Below are positions 1-9,200 of a stretch of 32,993 nucleotides of DNA, piece after piece. Numbering within the stretch: position 1 is the stretch's first letter; each line of letters begins with the position of its first letter. This DNA is from Candidatus Eiseniibacteriota bacterium (GTDB lineage: Bacteria > Eisenbacteria > RBG-16-71-46). A program made the translations under genes and the position numbers. Under the pieces are notes generated by a model that was not told the origin of the DNA, ran no database searches, and was given only the letters and a program-made list of their open reading frames with translations. The DNA is taken from NCBI GenBank assembly GCA_016178725.1, contig JACOSV010000036.1, forward strand, positions 1-32,993, in the 5' to 3' direction.

Positions 1-200
1 ATCTCCTCCTTGACCGCGGTCGTGACCTGCGCGATCTCGGCGCGGATCTTGTCCACGGTCTCGGGAAGGAGCGTGCTCATGTGGTTCTTGGCCTCGACGC
101 CGAGGCGCTTGACGATCTGCAGCACCGCCTCGCTCGACATGCCGAGGTCCTTCGCCACCTCGTAGACGCGCGGCTTCTTGGCCGCCGGAGTCTTAGGCAT
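1..200 (-). CDS. infB: Translation initiation factor IF-2, N-terminal fragment (cut by window edge)
   Basis: Only the first 66 codons are in the window; the gene continues beyond base 1. The reading begins MPKTPAAKKPRVYEVAKDLG and continues into a small helical IF2_N-type domain (VYEVAKDLGMSSEAVLQIVK), the usual start of bacterial IF-2, which delivers fMet-tRNA to the 30S subunit in a GTP-dependent way. The GTPase domains lie outside. The ATG at 198-200 overlaps the end of nusA by 8 bases, so the two are probably translationally coupled. The order rimP-nusA-infB is the widely conserved operon, which supports the call as much as the short sequence does. Confidence 0.88.
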   Translation of the reverse strand, partial: MPKTPAAKKPRVYEVAKDLGMSSEAVLQIVKRLGVEAKNHMSTLLPETVDKIRAEIAQVTTAVKEE

Positions 201-1677
201 GCGCGCCCTCTCCGCCCGCGGGCGCGTCGGCTTCCGTGTTGTGCGCGGTCACCTCGGCCGGTGTCGTATCGGCCGGCGCCGCGTCAGCCGGAGCCGCATC
301 GGCCGGCGCCGCGTCAGCCGGCGCCGCGTCAGCCGGCGCCGCGTCAGCCGGCGCCGCGTCAGCGGCGGGCTCCGACGCCATCTCGGGCGTGGACGCCGCG
401 GATGGGGGGGCGGGCGCCTCGGCTGTGACCGGCGGGTGCGCGGCGAGGTATTCCTGCGCCGCGGCGAGGATCTTCTCCGCGGTCTTCTCGCCGATCCCCG
501 GGATCTCGACCAGCTTCTCGAGCGGTGTCGCGGTCAGCTCGTGCACGGTCTCGATCCCCGCCGAGATCAGCTTCTCGGTCGTGGCCTCGCCGAGCTCGAG
601 CTTCTCGACCTCGATGCGGTTGATACGTTCGAGCTCCTGGCGCTTCTTCTCGTCGCTCTTCGACGTGAGGTCGATCTTCCAGCCGGTGAGCCGCGCCGCG
701 AGCCGCGCGTTCTGGCCGCCCTTGCCGATCGCCAGCGAGAGCTGGTCGTCGGCGACGATCACGACCATCGCCTTGTCGGCCTCGTGCACGCGCACGTCCA
801 TGACCTTGGCCGGCGACAGCGCGCGCGACACGAACACCGACGGATCCTGCGACCACGGCACGATGTCGATGCGCTCGCCGCCGAGCTCGCGCACGATGCT
901 CTGCACGCGCGAGCCCTTGAGGCCGACGCACGAGCCGACCGCGTCCACGCGCGGATCGGTCGAGTAGACCGAGATCTTGGAACGGAAACCCGCCTCGCGC
1001 GCGACCGCCTTGGCCTCGACGATGCCCTCGGCGATCTCCGGGACCTCGCTCTCGAACAGGCGCTTGAGGAAATCGGGATGCGTGCGCGAGAGGATGACCT
1101 GCGGCCCCTTCGCCGACTTGTCGACGTTGATCACCACGGCGCGCACGTAGTCGCCCTGGCGGTGGTACGAGCGCGGGATCTGCTCGCGCGCCGGCAGGAA
1201 GCCCTCGGAGTGGTCCAGCTTGACGATCACGTTGCCGCGATCGACCTGCTGCACCACGCCGCGCACCAGCGTCCCGATCTTGTCCGAGTACTCGCGGAAG
1301 ACGCGCTCCCGCTCGGCCTCGCGCACGCGCTGGATCAGCACCTGCTTCGCGGTCTGGATGGCGTTGCGCCCGAACTCGGCGATCGGCAGCGCGAACGTGA
1401 GCACGTCGCCGACCTGCGCGTTCGTCTTGGTCCGCCGCGCCTCCTCGAGCGACATCTGGAACGCAGCGTCGTCCACCACCTCGACCACGGTCTTGCGCAG
1501 CGCGACCGCGATCGAACCGGTGTCGTTCGAGAACTTGACCTCGACGTCGGCGGTCGCACCATGCTTCTTGCGCACGGCGCTCGCGAGCCCGGCCTCGAGC
1601 GTCTCGACCAGCAGCTGCCGGTCGACGCTCTTCTCGCGCGTGATCTGACTCAGCGCGTCCAGGATCTCGTAGTTCAT
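193..1677 (-). CDS. nusA: Transcription termination/antitermination factor NusA
   Basis: 494 residues. NusA binds RNA polymerase and nascent RNA and modulates pausing, termination and antitermination. Visible order: N-terminal polymerase-binding domain (about 1-125, starts MNYEILDALSQITREKSVDR), S1 domain (about 133-200, with GTLVRGVVQQVDRGNVIVKL), two KH domains (about 205-340, with GLKGSRVQSIVRELGGERID and LAIGKGGQNARLAARL), then a helix-hairpin-helix segment (about 370-410, EIPGIGEKTAEKI). Residues from about 415 on are a low-complexity Ala/Pro/Asp tail containing a pentapeptide repeat (ADAAP). The ATG at 1675-1677 overlaps the rimP stop as ATGA, and the 3' end overlaps infB by 8 bases. 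The tail is not a usual part of NusA; the rest is typical. Confidence 0.96.
   Translation of the reverse strand: MNYEILDALSQITREKSVDRQLLVETLEAGLASAVRKKHGATADVEVKFSNDTGSIAVALRKTVVEVVDDAAFQMSLEEARRTKTNAQVGDVLTFALPIAEFGRNAIQTAKQVLIQRVREAERERVFREYSDKIGTLVRGVVQQVDRGNVIVKLDHSEGFLPAREQIPRSYHRQGDYVRAVVINVDKSAKGPQVILSRTHPDFLKRLFESEVPEIAEGIVEAKAVAREAGFRSKISVYSTDPRVDAVGSCVGLKGSRVQSIVRELGGERIDIVPWSQDPSVFVSRALSPAKVMDVRVHEADKAMVVIVADDQLSLAIGKGGQNARLAARLTGWKIDLTSKSDEKKRQELERINRIEVEKLELGEATTEKLISAGIETVHELTATPLEKLVEIPGIGEKTAEKILAAAQEYLAAHPPVTAEAPAPPSAASTPEMASEPAADAAPADAAPADAAPADAAPADAAPADAAPADTTPAEVTAHNTEADAPAGGEGAHA
257..361 (-). repeat. 15-bp tandem repeat inside the 3' end of nusA
   Basis: Seven consecutive 15-bp units. 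The plus-strand unit gccggcgccgcgtca occurs exactly at 272-286, 302-316, 317-331, 332-346 and 347-361. Variant units lie at 257-271 and 287-301. The unit is a multiple of three, so copy changes keep the nusA frame; on the coding strand it encodes the pentapeptide ADAAP. The nearly identical last four copies suggest recent expansion by slippage. Confidence 0.9.
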
Positions 1678-2174
1678 CGCCGTCCTCCGCCCTGCCGCGG
1701 CGCCGCTCGATGGGCCGCCCAGGGATCCACCACTAGGTGGGCGTCCTTCACGGCCGCCCACTCGAACCAGTGCTCGTGTCCTTCGTCGTCGCGTACGCCC
1801 GCCCGGCCCTCGACCGGTCCGATCAGGGCGCCCTCGAAGTGGCGCCGCCCATCGTGCGCCTCGACGGTGGTGAGCGACACGCGCTCTCCGGCGAAGCGTT
1901 CGGCCGACGCGAGCGTGCGGATCGGCCGCTGAATCCCGGGCGAACTCACCTCGAGGTGATACGCCCAGGGCATCGTCTGATTCATATCGAGACAGTCGGC
2001 GAGCCGCCGGCTGAACCGCGCGCAATCCGCGACGCGAATCCCGCCGGGACGGTCGAGCAGGACGCGGAGCGTGCGCCGGCCCCCCTGGACCAGCAGTTCC
2101 ACGTCGACGAGCTCGAGGCCGTCCTCCGCGGCCAACGGCTCCGCGAGCTGGCGAACCTCTTCTCGGACTTCCAA
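1674..2174 (-). CDS. rimP: Ribosome maturation factor RimP
   Basis: 166 residues from the proposed TTG start at 2172-2174. RimP acts in late 30S subunit assembly. The N-terminal alpha/beta domain reads LVDVELLVQGGRRTLRVLLD, with the family motif VSSPGIQRP later, followed by the C-terminal SH3-like domain. The frame stays open upstream to a GTG at 2225, but that start would lie inside a terminator-like hairpin. The TTG has a GGAG Shine-Dalgarno at 2182-2185 with a 7-nt spacer and gives a family-like length (E. coli RimP is about 150 residues), so I prefer it. The last 20 or so residues are Arg/Gly-rich and poorly conserved. The gene ends in an ATGA overlap with nusA. Confidence 0.9.
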   Translation of the reverse strand: MEVREEVRQLAEPLAAEDGLELVDVELLVQGGRRTLRVLLDRPGGIRVADCARFSRRLADCLDMNQTMPWAYHLEVSSPGIQRPIRTLASAERFAGERVSLTTVEAHDGRRHFEGALIGPVEGRAGVRDDEGHEHWFEWAAVKDAHLVVDPWAAHRAAPRQGGGRR

Positions 2175-2192
2175 ATCGAGACTCCGGGATAA

Positions 2193-2229
2193 AGACAAAA
2201 AGAGGAGTGGTCGCGCCTGCCCCACTCCT
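2193..2229 (-). terminator. Terminator-like hairpin with U-tract in the rimP leader
   Basis: On the minus strand an 8-bp perfect stem (AGGAGTGG at 2222-2229, CCACTCCT at 2203-2210, loop of 11) is followed at once by the T-rich run CTTTTTGTCTTT. This is the only classical intrinsic terminator shape I found in the window. It lies 72 bases past the stop of the upstream cyclase-like gene and just 18 bases before the rimP Shine-Dalgarno. It may end the sprA/cyclase transcript, act as an attenuator of the rimP operon, or both. Confidence 0.7.
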
Positions 2230-2236
2230 GCGGCGG

Positions 2237-2265
2237 AACGTACACAAATTGGATGGATCGATCAA
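2237..2265 (-). promoter_or_regulatory. Candidate sigma-70-type promoter for rimP-nusA-infB
   Basis: On the minus strand TTGATC (2260-2265) is separated by 17 bp from TACGTT (2237-2242). Predicted transcription start is near 2230, so the transcript would begin at the foot of the hairpin at 2203-2229. The match to consensus is moderate (4/6 and 3/6), but AT-rich hexamers are rare in this genome and the stretch sits in the right intergenic place. Confidence 0.45.
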
Positions 2266-2300
2266 CCCCCCTACGCCCCGCGCCGACGTGGCGGATCGGG

Positions 2301-3269
2301 CTAATGCGAGCGGGCGATGGGGCTTTGGTAGATCAACCAGGCGGCGACACGGGCCACCTCGGCGAGGCTCGCGGCCGAGACCTGATCGGGCAGGTCGCGG
2401 TGGGTGTGCCAGGCGTCGTAGTCGAAGTCGATGATGTCCACCGTCGGCAGCCCGGCGTCGAGCAGCGGAATGTGGTCGTCGGTGAGCGTGTGGCGGGGCG
2501 CGCTCATGAAGCCGTGCGCGCCGGTGGCGCGCGCCGCGTCGTTCACCATTGCGACCAGATTCGCGGCGCGCTCGACCGAGTTGCGCTCGGGATGGATGTC
2601 GAGGTCCTTGTCGCCGACCATGTCGAACAGGAACGCCGCAGCGGGCCGGCGTTCACCGAGCCGCGCCGCGTAGCCGCGCGCGCCGAGCGAGAACTCCTCG
2701 GGATGGGTCGCGCGTCCCTGGTCCTCGCCGTCGAAGAACACGAGGTCGACCGCGCACGGCGCGGGGCGCGCGTGCAGCAGCTCGGCGACCTCGAGCAGCA
2801 CCGCGACGCCCGAGCCGGCGTCGTTGGCGCCCATCATCGGCCGGTCGTGGAACGCGGGGTCGGGATCCTGATCGCACCACGGGCGCGTGTCGTAGTGCGC
2901 GCACAGCACCAGCGTGCGCGTCGCGCCGGTCGCCCCGGCGAAGCGGCCGATCACGTTGGTGAGCGCGAGCGGACGGCCGAGCGAAGAATCCGTGAACGAC
3001 TGGCGCTCCACCCGCGCGCCGAGCCGCGTGAGCTCGGCGCCGATCCAGTCGCGGACGCGATCGTGCCCCGGAGTCCCCGGGATGCGCGGGCCCGCGTCCA
3101 CCTGATGCACGACCCGCGCGAGCGCGCGGGCGCCGTCGACCGGCGCGCGCGGCGCCGCGGCGCACGCGGGACAGCAGAGGACGGCGGCGGCGAGCGGCGC
3201 GACGAGGCGCGCGATGCGCACGAGGCGCGCGGACCCCGCGAGGCGCGCGCTGCGGCCGCGGCGCGCCAT
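2301..3269 (-). CDS. M28-family zinc enzyme, glutaminyl-peptide cyclotransferase-like
   Basis: 322 residues with an Arg-rich, then hydrophobic N-terminus (about 17-38) resembling a signal sequence, so probably exported. Motifs follow the glutaminyl cyclase branch of peptidase family M28: AHYDTRPW (H125, D127), GANDAGSG (D150, metal), FFDGEDQG (E182 base, D183 at the second metal-ligand site), FLFDMVGDKDLDI (D216), TDDHIPLLDAG (264-272) and DYDAWHTHRD (H288, metal). Such enzymes cyclise N-terminal Gln to pyroglutamate on exported proteins; an aminopeptidase activity cannot be excluded from sequence. Its ATG overlaps the sprA stop by one base (TGATG), so it is very probably translated with sprA. 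In Bacteroidota many signal peptidase I products start with Gln and are cyclised, which makes this pairing meaningful. Confidence 0.8.
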   Translation of the reverse strand: MARRGRSARLAGSARLVRIARLVAPLAAAVLCCPACAAAPRAPVDGARALARVVHQVDAGPRIPGTPGHDRVRDWIGAELTRLGARVERQSFTDSSLGRPLALTNVIGRFAGATGATRTLVLCAHYDTRPWCDQDPDPAFHDRPMMGANDAGSGVAVLLEVAELLHARPAPCAVDLVFFDGEDQGRATHPEEFSLGARGYAARLGERRPAAAFLFDMVGDKDLDIHPERNSVERAANLVAMVNDAARATGAHGFMSAPRHTLTDDHIPLLDAGLPTVDIIDFDYDAWHTHRDLPDQVSAASLAEVARVAAWLIYQSPIARSH

Positions 3270-6200
3270 CAGAATCCGAACTGCGCGCGAAGCTCGACGC
3301 GGATGCTGCGGGTCACGATGTCCTTTTGAAGATCTCGCGTCTGGCTGAAGCCGAGCTCGACGTTGCCGGTGACGTTGCTGCTGAACCCGTACGCGCCGGT
3401 GCCGTTGAGCGACAGGCGGTCCTCGGAGATCGGATTGAACGGCTGCGCGTAGCCCTCCTGCCGCGTCTCGCTGTCGTGACGCGAATAGGTTCCCGTGAGC
3501 CCGAGGTTGACGCTGGTCTTCACCGTGCTCTCGCGGCCGAGGATGCTCACCTTCTGGCCCTTCGTGTAGGCGCGCGTCAGGCTCAAGTCGACGTCGGTGT
3601 TCGCGTCGGAGGTGGTCGAGCTGCCGACCTGCATGTACTTCGACTGGGTCGAGCGGTGCTGGATCCGGAACTCGCAGCGCGTGCCGTTCTTGAGGTCACC
3701 GGTCAGGCCGAGCAGCGGCCGCCACTCGCTGCTCGACGAGATCGACGTCGGCGTCGGGCTGTTGGCGTAGTCGGTCGTGCGGCTCTGACTGTAGGCCGTG
3801 CGCAGGCGCGGATTCGAGAAGATCTTGGTCAGTCCGACCGCCTCCGGGACCTTGCCGAAGTCGAAGTCGAGATCGGGGAACATCGTGCGGTTCTCGCGGT
3901 TGAGCACGCCGTTGTTCGACGCGCGCCGCGCCGAGAACTCGCCGTGGGTCTGCGCGCTCGCGCCGAGGAACAGGCCGACCTTGCTGCGCACCGCGCTCCG
4001 CCACTCCTCGGTCAGCGTCGAGGCGTTGCCGAACTGCGCCAGCACGGGGCCGCTGAAGCCGGGATCGCTCTCGAGCCCGAACAGATAGCCGAGGCGCGGC
4101 GTGCCGCTCAGGCGCGAGTAGCTGCTGCCCTGGTTGTAGCTGGCGTCCGCCGAGACCGCGCCGAGCTTGGAGAGCGCCACCATCCACGGCGCCGGCCCGC
4201 GGTGCAGCGAGTCGCGGCGCGCGCCCGTCTTCGCCGCGCCGAGCTGGTCGAAGGGCAGCGTCCAGCCGAGGCGATACGACTGCGCGTTCCCGACCGCGCG
4301 CACGCTCAAGTCGGGCGAGAGCTCCGGCCCGTTGTTCTGCGTGTAGCTCGCGTTCCAGCCGAACTGGGGCTGAATCCACGGCCCGCGGCGGACGCCGAAG
4401 TTCGTGTCCATCGACTGGTTCCACTGCACCACCTTGCCGAAGTTGATGAACCCGATCTGTTCGCGCAGCTGCTCGGGCAGCGTCAGGTTGCGCCGCCCCT
4501 GGAACTGATGATGGATCAGGTCGAACGGGCGGCTGTCGGCGCCGAAGTCGATGTACGCCGTGCGGCCCGTCGTGGCGCTGCGCAGCAGCAGCGAATCCGG
4601 AGCGTCGCGCTGGCGGTCGTAGCTGCGCGCCGAGCTGGTCGCGATCGTGTAGTTCCAGAAGAAGCGGTCGGGCAGCGGATAGAAGCGCGCCTTCGTGCCG
4701 GGGATCGGGATCGCGACCAGGGCGCGCGGCGAGATGTTGTAGCTGACGCCGGCCTGGAGCGCCCGGGACGTGTCCACGGCGGCGGGGTTGCTGTTCTCGG
4801 TCACGCTCTGGCCGAGATTGGCGGTGATGCCGCCGAGCGTGTAGCGCAGGAGCGGGTTCGAGCGCTCGCCCCAGTTGCGCGAGTAGCGGACCGAGTAACT
4901 GCGCGTCGTGCCGCGGCTCTCGCTCGCGAGCGCATCCGCTCCGGTGCGGAACACGTCGTCGCCCGCCGTGTAGCGCGGCTGCGCGCGGTTGCCCGAGTAG
5001 GTCAAGGACACCGGGAGCAGGATGCCGGTGCCCTCGAAGAAGCGATGGAGATCCACGTTCGCGTTGGCGGCGATCTGGTTCGTGCGGCTGCCGCTGCCGC
5101 GCGTCTGGCCGACGCTCAGGAAGTTCTCGTCCTGCCCGCTGTAGTTGACCGAGTAGTCGAGCAGGTTCGCCATGCGGCCGTTGACCGCGACGCGCTCCGC
5201 GTGCCCGCGGTCGCGCGCGACGTCGGTCGCGCGGATCTCGTCGAGCCACACGCGCCCGGCGTCGTAGACGCGCGCGCCGTCGAGATTGAGCACGCCGAAC
5301 GAGATGCGGCGCAGCCGCGTGAACGACGGCCGCCCGTGCACGATCAGCCGCTCGCCCGGGGCCCCGTTCGGCCGCGGCACGTCGATCGAATCGGGTGTGG
5401 CCGAGTGCGCGAGCTTGAGGTTCGAGAGCTCGGTGAGCTTGATCGCCACCTGCGACCACGCGATCGCGCCCGGCGACGACGAGGGCGGCACCGGCGCCCG
5501 GTACTCGTAGTAGCTGCGCCCCAGCTCGTCCGAGGCGAAGCGCATGAAGTAGTAGAGATTCCCGGTCGCCGGGATGTAGTTCGGGATGCCGAACCCGGCG
5601 ACGTACCAGCGCAGCGTGCCGTAGCGGCTGTAGTCCTCGTCGAGCGAGAACGTCTTGTACGCCTCGAGGCTGTCGTCGGGCTGGAGCTTGGTCCACTCGA
5701 GCGCGAGCGATTGTTCGCGGCGCACGAGGTCCTGCGCGCCGTTGCGCGTGCTGCCGGGATCGAACGGCGGCGTGTAGATGTCGGCGTTGTCCACGTTGTT
5801 GACCGAGTTGAGCGTCATCGTCGTGCCCGATGCGACCTGGCCGGGCGGCAGGTCCTTCGCGATCCAGCGGCTGCCGACGATGTCGAGCCCGCCGAGCATG
5901 ACGATCGGCCGCTTCTCGGCAATCGAGGGGCTCACCTGATCGTCGGCGGCGGTGATGCCGTCGAGCCACACGCGCACGTGGCGCGCGAGCGTCAGGTCGG
6001 GCGAGCCGAACTTGACGCGCAGCGTGTCGGTCATCGGGATGCGGTAGCGCCGCCAGCCGTTGTCGGCCGGCACGGCGTCGCCATTGTTCGTGTAGCGCCG
6101 CCCCGAGGCGTAGACGCTGTCGGCGAGGTACGGCGACGACGTGCCGAGATCCACCGTGTACTCGAAGTAGTTCTCGTCGGTGTCGAGGCTGTTGTTGAGG

Positions 6201-9200
6201 TTGAGGTCCTCGGTGTCGGGGAACGGATAGACGCTCTTGTTGCCCTCGGTGCCGTTGATCCGGAGCCACCGGTCGGGATCGAGATTGTGAATCGGGACCT
6301 TGTTGTCGACGTCCGGGGCGTGGAAGTCGTCGCCCGCCGGGTCGTCGCCCGTCGCGGTGACGAGCGATGCGTCGGGCTGCTCGATCGCGTTGAGCCGGCC
6401 GTCGATGCCGGTGTCCTCGTTGCGCGTGTCGGTCACCGTGAGCTGGTTGTCGCGCGGCGGCTGGTCCTCGGTGTCGAGCACGCCGTTGGGCGCGATCCCC
6501 GGCGAGCGGCGTTGGTCCTCGCTCACGACGCCGACGTCGATGTGGAGCTTGAGCCGCCCGGGCAGCGTGCGCGGGTTCTTGTTGCCGTCGTTGAAGTCGT
6601 TCACCCAGAGCTCGATGTACTGCGCGCGCGAGAGATCGAGGCCGACCGGATCGAGCGGATACGTGAGCCCGACCCACAGCGAGTCGCCGGGCGTCGCGTT
6701 GGGCGGTCGCCGCGGCGTCGAGAGCGCGAGGCTCACGTGCGGGTTCTGGGCCCCCTGCGCGTCGGTCAGGTTGGGCTTGAGGTCGCGCTCCTTCACCGCG
6801 TTGATCGGGTTGAACCAGTGCGTCTCGGCGTACGTCTCGTACGCCTGAATGGAGTCGGCGAAGAACCCGACCATGCGTCGCGGCGTGCTCGACCAGCGCC
6901 AGTGGTCCGACGCCATCGTCAGCGACACGGCGTCGCGCACGCCCTCCATGTCGTCGATGAACACTTCGTTGAACGTGTTCGGGTTCGGGAACGACGCGCC
7001 GACCTCGGCGGTGGCGTTGAACGTCGAGGGCGTCGTCGTGCGCACGCCGGGCAGCGCGTCGACCCAGCGCGTGAGGAACGAGGGCTTGGCGTTCCACGTC
7101 CCGTTCAGGTCGCCGATGAGGACGCGCGAGGGCTCCTCGCCGAGCCGCGGCCGCAGGTCCTGCGCGCCCTTGCTCTCGTAGAGGAACGCGCCGCCCACGT
7201 TCTTGTCCACGCCGTCGAGGCGGAAGGCGCTGCCGACCAGGGTGCGCCCCGCCTGCTGGAAGAGCGGCGCGTAGCCGTAGTCCACGTTGATCTGGTCGGT
7301 GGGGCCCGGCTGTGCGGTGAGCGTAACCTTGCCCAGGTCGTAGTCGATCGTGTAGTCGCGATTGCGCTCGAGACGGCGGCCGTTGACCGTGACCGCCTCG
7401 GAGTTCTCGATGATGTTGTTGCGGCCGAGGCTGATGTCGCGCCCGAGGCGCGCGGCCGCGAAGTCGAGGTCCATGTAGTAGCGGCTCACCTGGCTGCGGA
7501 TCGGATTGCGCACGTCGTAGATCGCCGAATTGCGCTCGTCGGGACTGTCCCCGACGCCGGTCAGCGAGTCGCGGCGGAAGAGGATGTTGCTCAACAGCTT
7601 GTCGAAGGGTTTCGCGGGATAGGCGGGATCGTCCTTGATCCGCGGCGCGAACGGGCGCGGATCGAAGAAGAACAGCGTCCCGTTCTCGTAGTCCACGAAC
7701 AGCCGGCTCGTACTGGTCGGCAGCGTGCCGTCGATGACGCCGTCCGACTTGCGGTAGATGGGCGTGCCGCCGGTCTCGTCGAAGCTGTCGAGGCCGAGCA
7801 CCTCGATGTAGGGCACAGACTGGGGCAACCCCGACTTGTCGTTCACGGTCTCGGAATACGAGTAGGGCTGGTCCTGGCCGTGGCGGATCTTGAGCGTGAA
7901 GGTCTTGGGATCGATCTTCTGCCCACCGAGGTTATAGAAGTTGCGCAGCTCGAGCTCGCGCGTCGGCGCGAACGGCGACAGGTTCGGATCGGTCTCGAAC
8001 GGCGGCGAGCTGGACCCGTCGTTGCGCGCCGGCAGCAGGTTGAGCGGGGCGCGCAGCAGCTTCATCGTCCGCGACGGGGCCTGGTCGGTATCGAGCGTAT
8101 CCGCGCCGCCCATCGCCACCGGCACGCCGATCGCCTTCTCGTTCGCGTCGACCTGCTGGTAGTTGTAGGTGACGGCGAGGCGCTGCTGCTCGCCGGTGAT
8201 CGGCGTCTTGAGCCGGATCACGTAGAAGAGCGGCGTGTAGACGTTGGTGAGGATCTCGTAATCGTTCTCGGCGCCGGGCGTCAGCAGGCGGAAACGCCCG
8301 CGCACCGACGGCGTGAACCCCGTGAGCGGATCGGAGCTGGTCGAATCGGTGCGCGCGGCGCGCGGATCCACGAACGCGCGGCCGCGGATCGCGTTCACCT
8401 GGTTCGTGTAGTTGTTCCCGTCGTCCAAGTAGAGCCGGATGCTGCCGAGCTGCACGGCCTGCCGCTCGAGGTTCGGGTCGTAGAGGAAGAAGTAGACGCC
8501 GCGCACGTAGTCGAAGTCGTTGAGCGTCGTCTGCTGCCGGGACGCGCCGCCCGCGTACGAGGCGCGCTCGCTCTTCCCCTCCTGCTTGCTCGCGAGCAGC
8601 GTGAAGTCGAGCGGCCCGAGGCGCGTGCTGCTCTTCATGCCGAACAGTCCCTCGTTGTAGCCGCTGTACGAAACGTACTGCGTGCCCGGCAGCGAGAGAT
8701 TGGTGTTGCCGAGATCGAGCGACTGGACGAGGTCGTCCTCGTCGCCGCGGTAGTTGATCGCGATCTTGTTGGCGAGCGGGATCTGCGTCGCCGAGTTCTG
8801 CAGCAGGTTCACCTTCACGCGGTCCGAGAGCTGGCCCTCGAGGTGGATGTCGAGGTCCTGCTGCATGTCGAGCGCCGGGAACAGCGAGCGCCGCTGGCCG
8901 ATCAGCCCGGTCTGCTGGTTCGACCACTGGCTCGTGCCCGAGAGCTTGATGTTCTCGGAGCCGGTGACGTTGATCGACGGCCCTCCCGGGCCGAGCAGGC
9001 TCTGCGCGGGCTTGAAGAACGCCGGCGTCGGCAGATCGAACTTGAACCCGGGCCCGCGCGTGACGCCGGTCGGCGCCACCGTGTTGCCGGCGCTGATGCT
9101 CTCGCGCGAGCGCTGGATCCAGAGCTGCTCGAACGACGATCGCCACAGTTCCTGATCGTACTCGGCGAGCGTCATGCGCTTGCCGCTCGAGAGCGGCACG

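Noticed and set aside
257..361. Tandem repeat considered as a CRISPR or regulatory array
   Set aside because: Units are directly adjacent without spacers, are a multiple of three and encode an in-frame peptide repeat in nusA.
178..1932. Plus-strand open frame opposite nusA
   Set aside because: Antisense of a certain gene (NusA motifs throughout); repetitive Arg-rich translation, no independent support.
2175..2225. GTG at 2225 as the rimP start
   Set aside because: It lies inside the terminator hairpin, adds unconserved residues and has a poorer ribosome site than the TTG at 2174 with GGAG 7 nt upstream.
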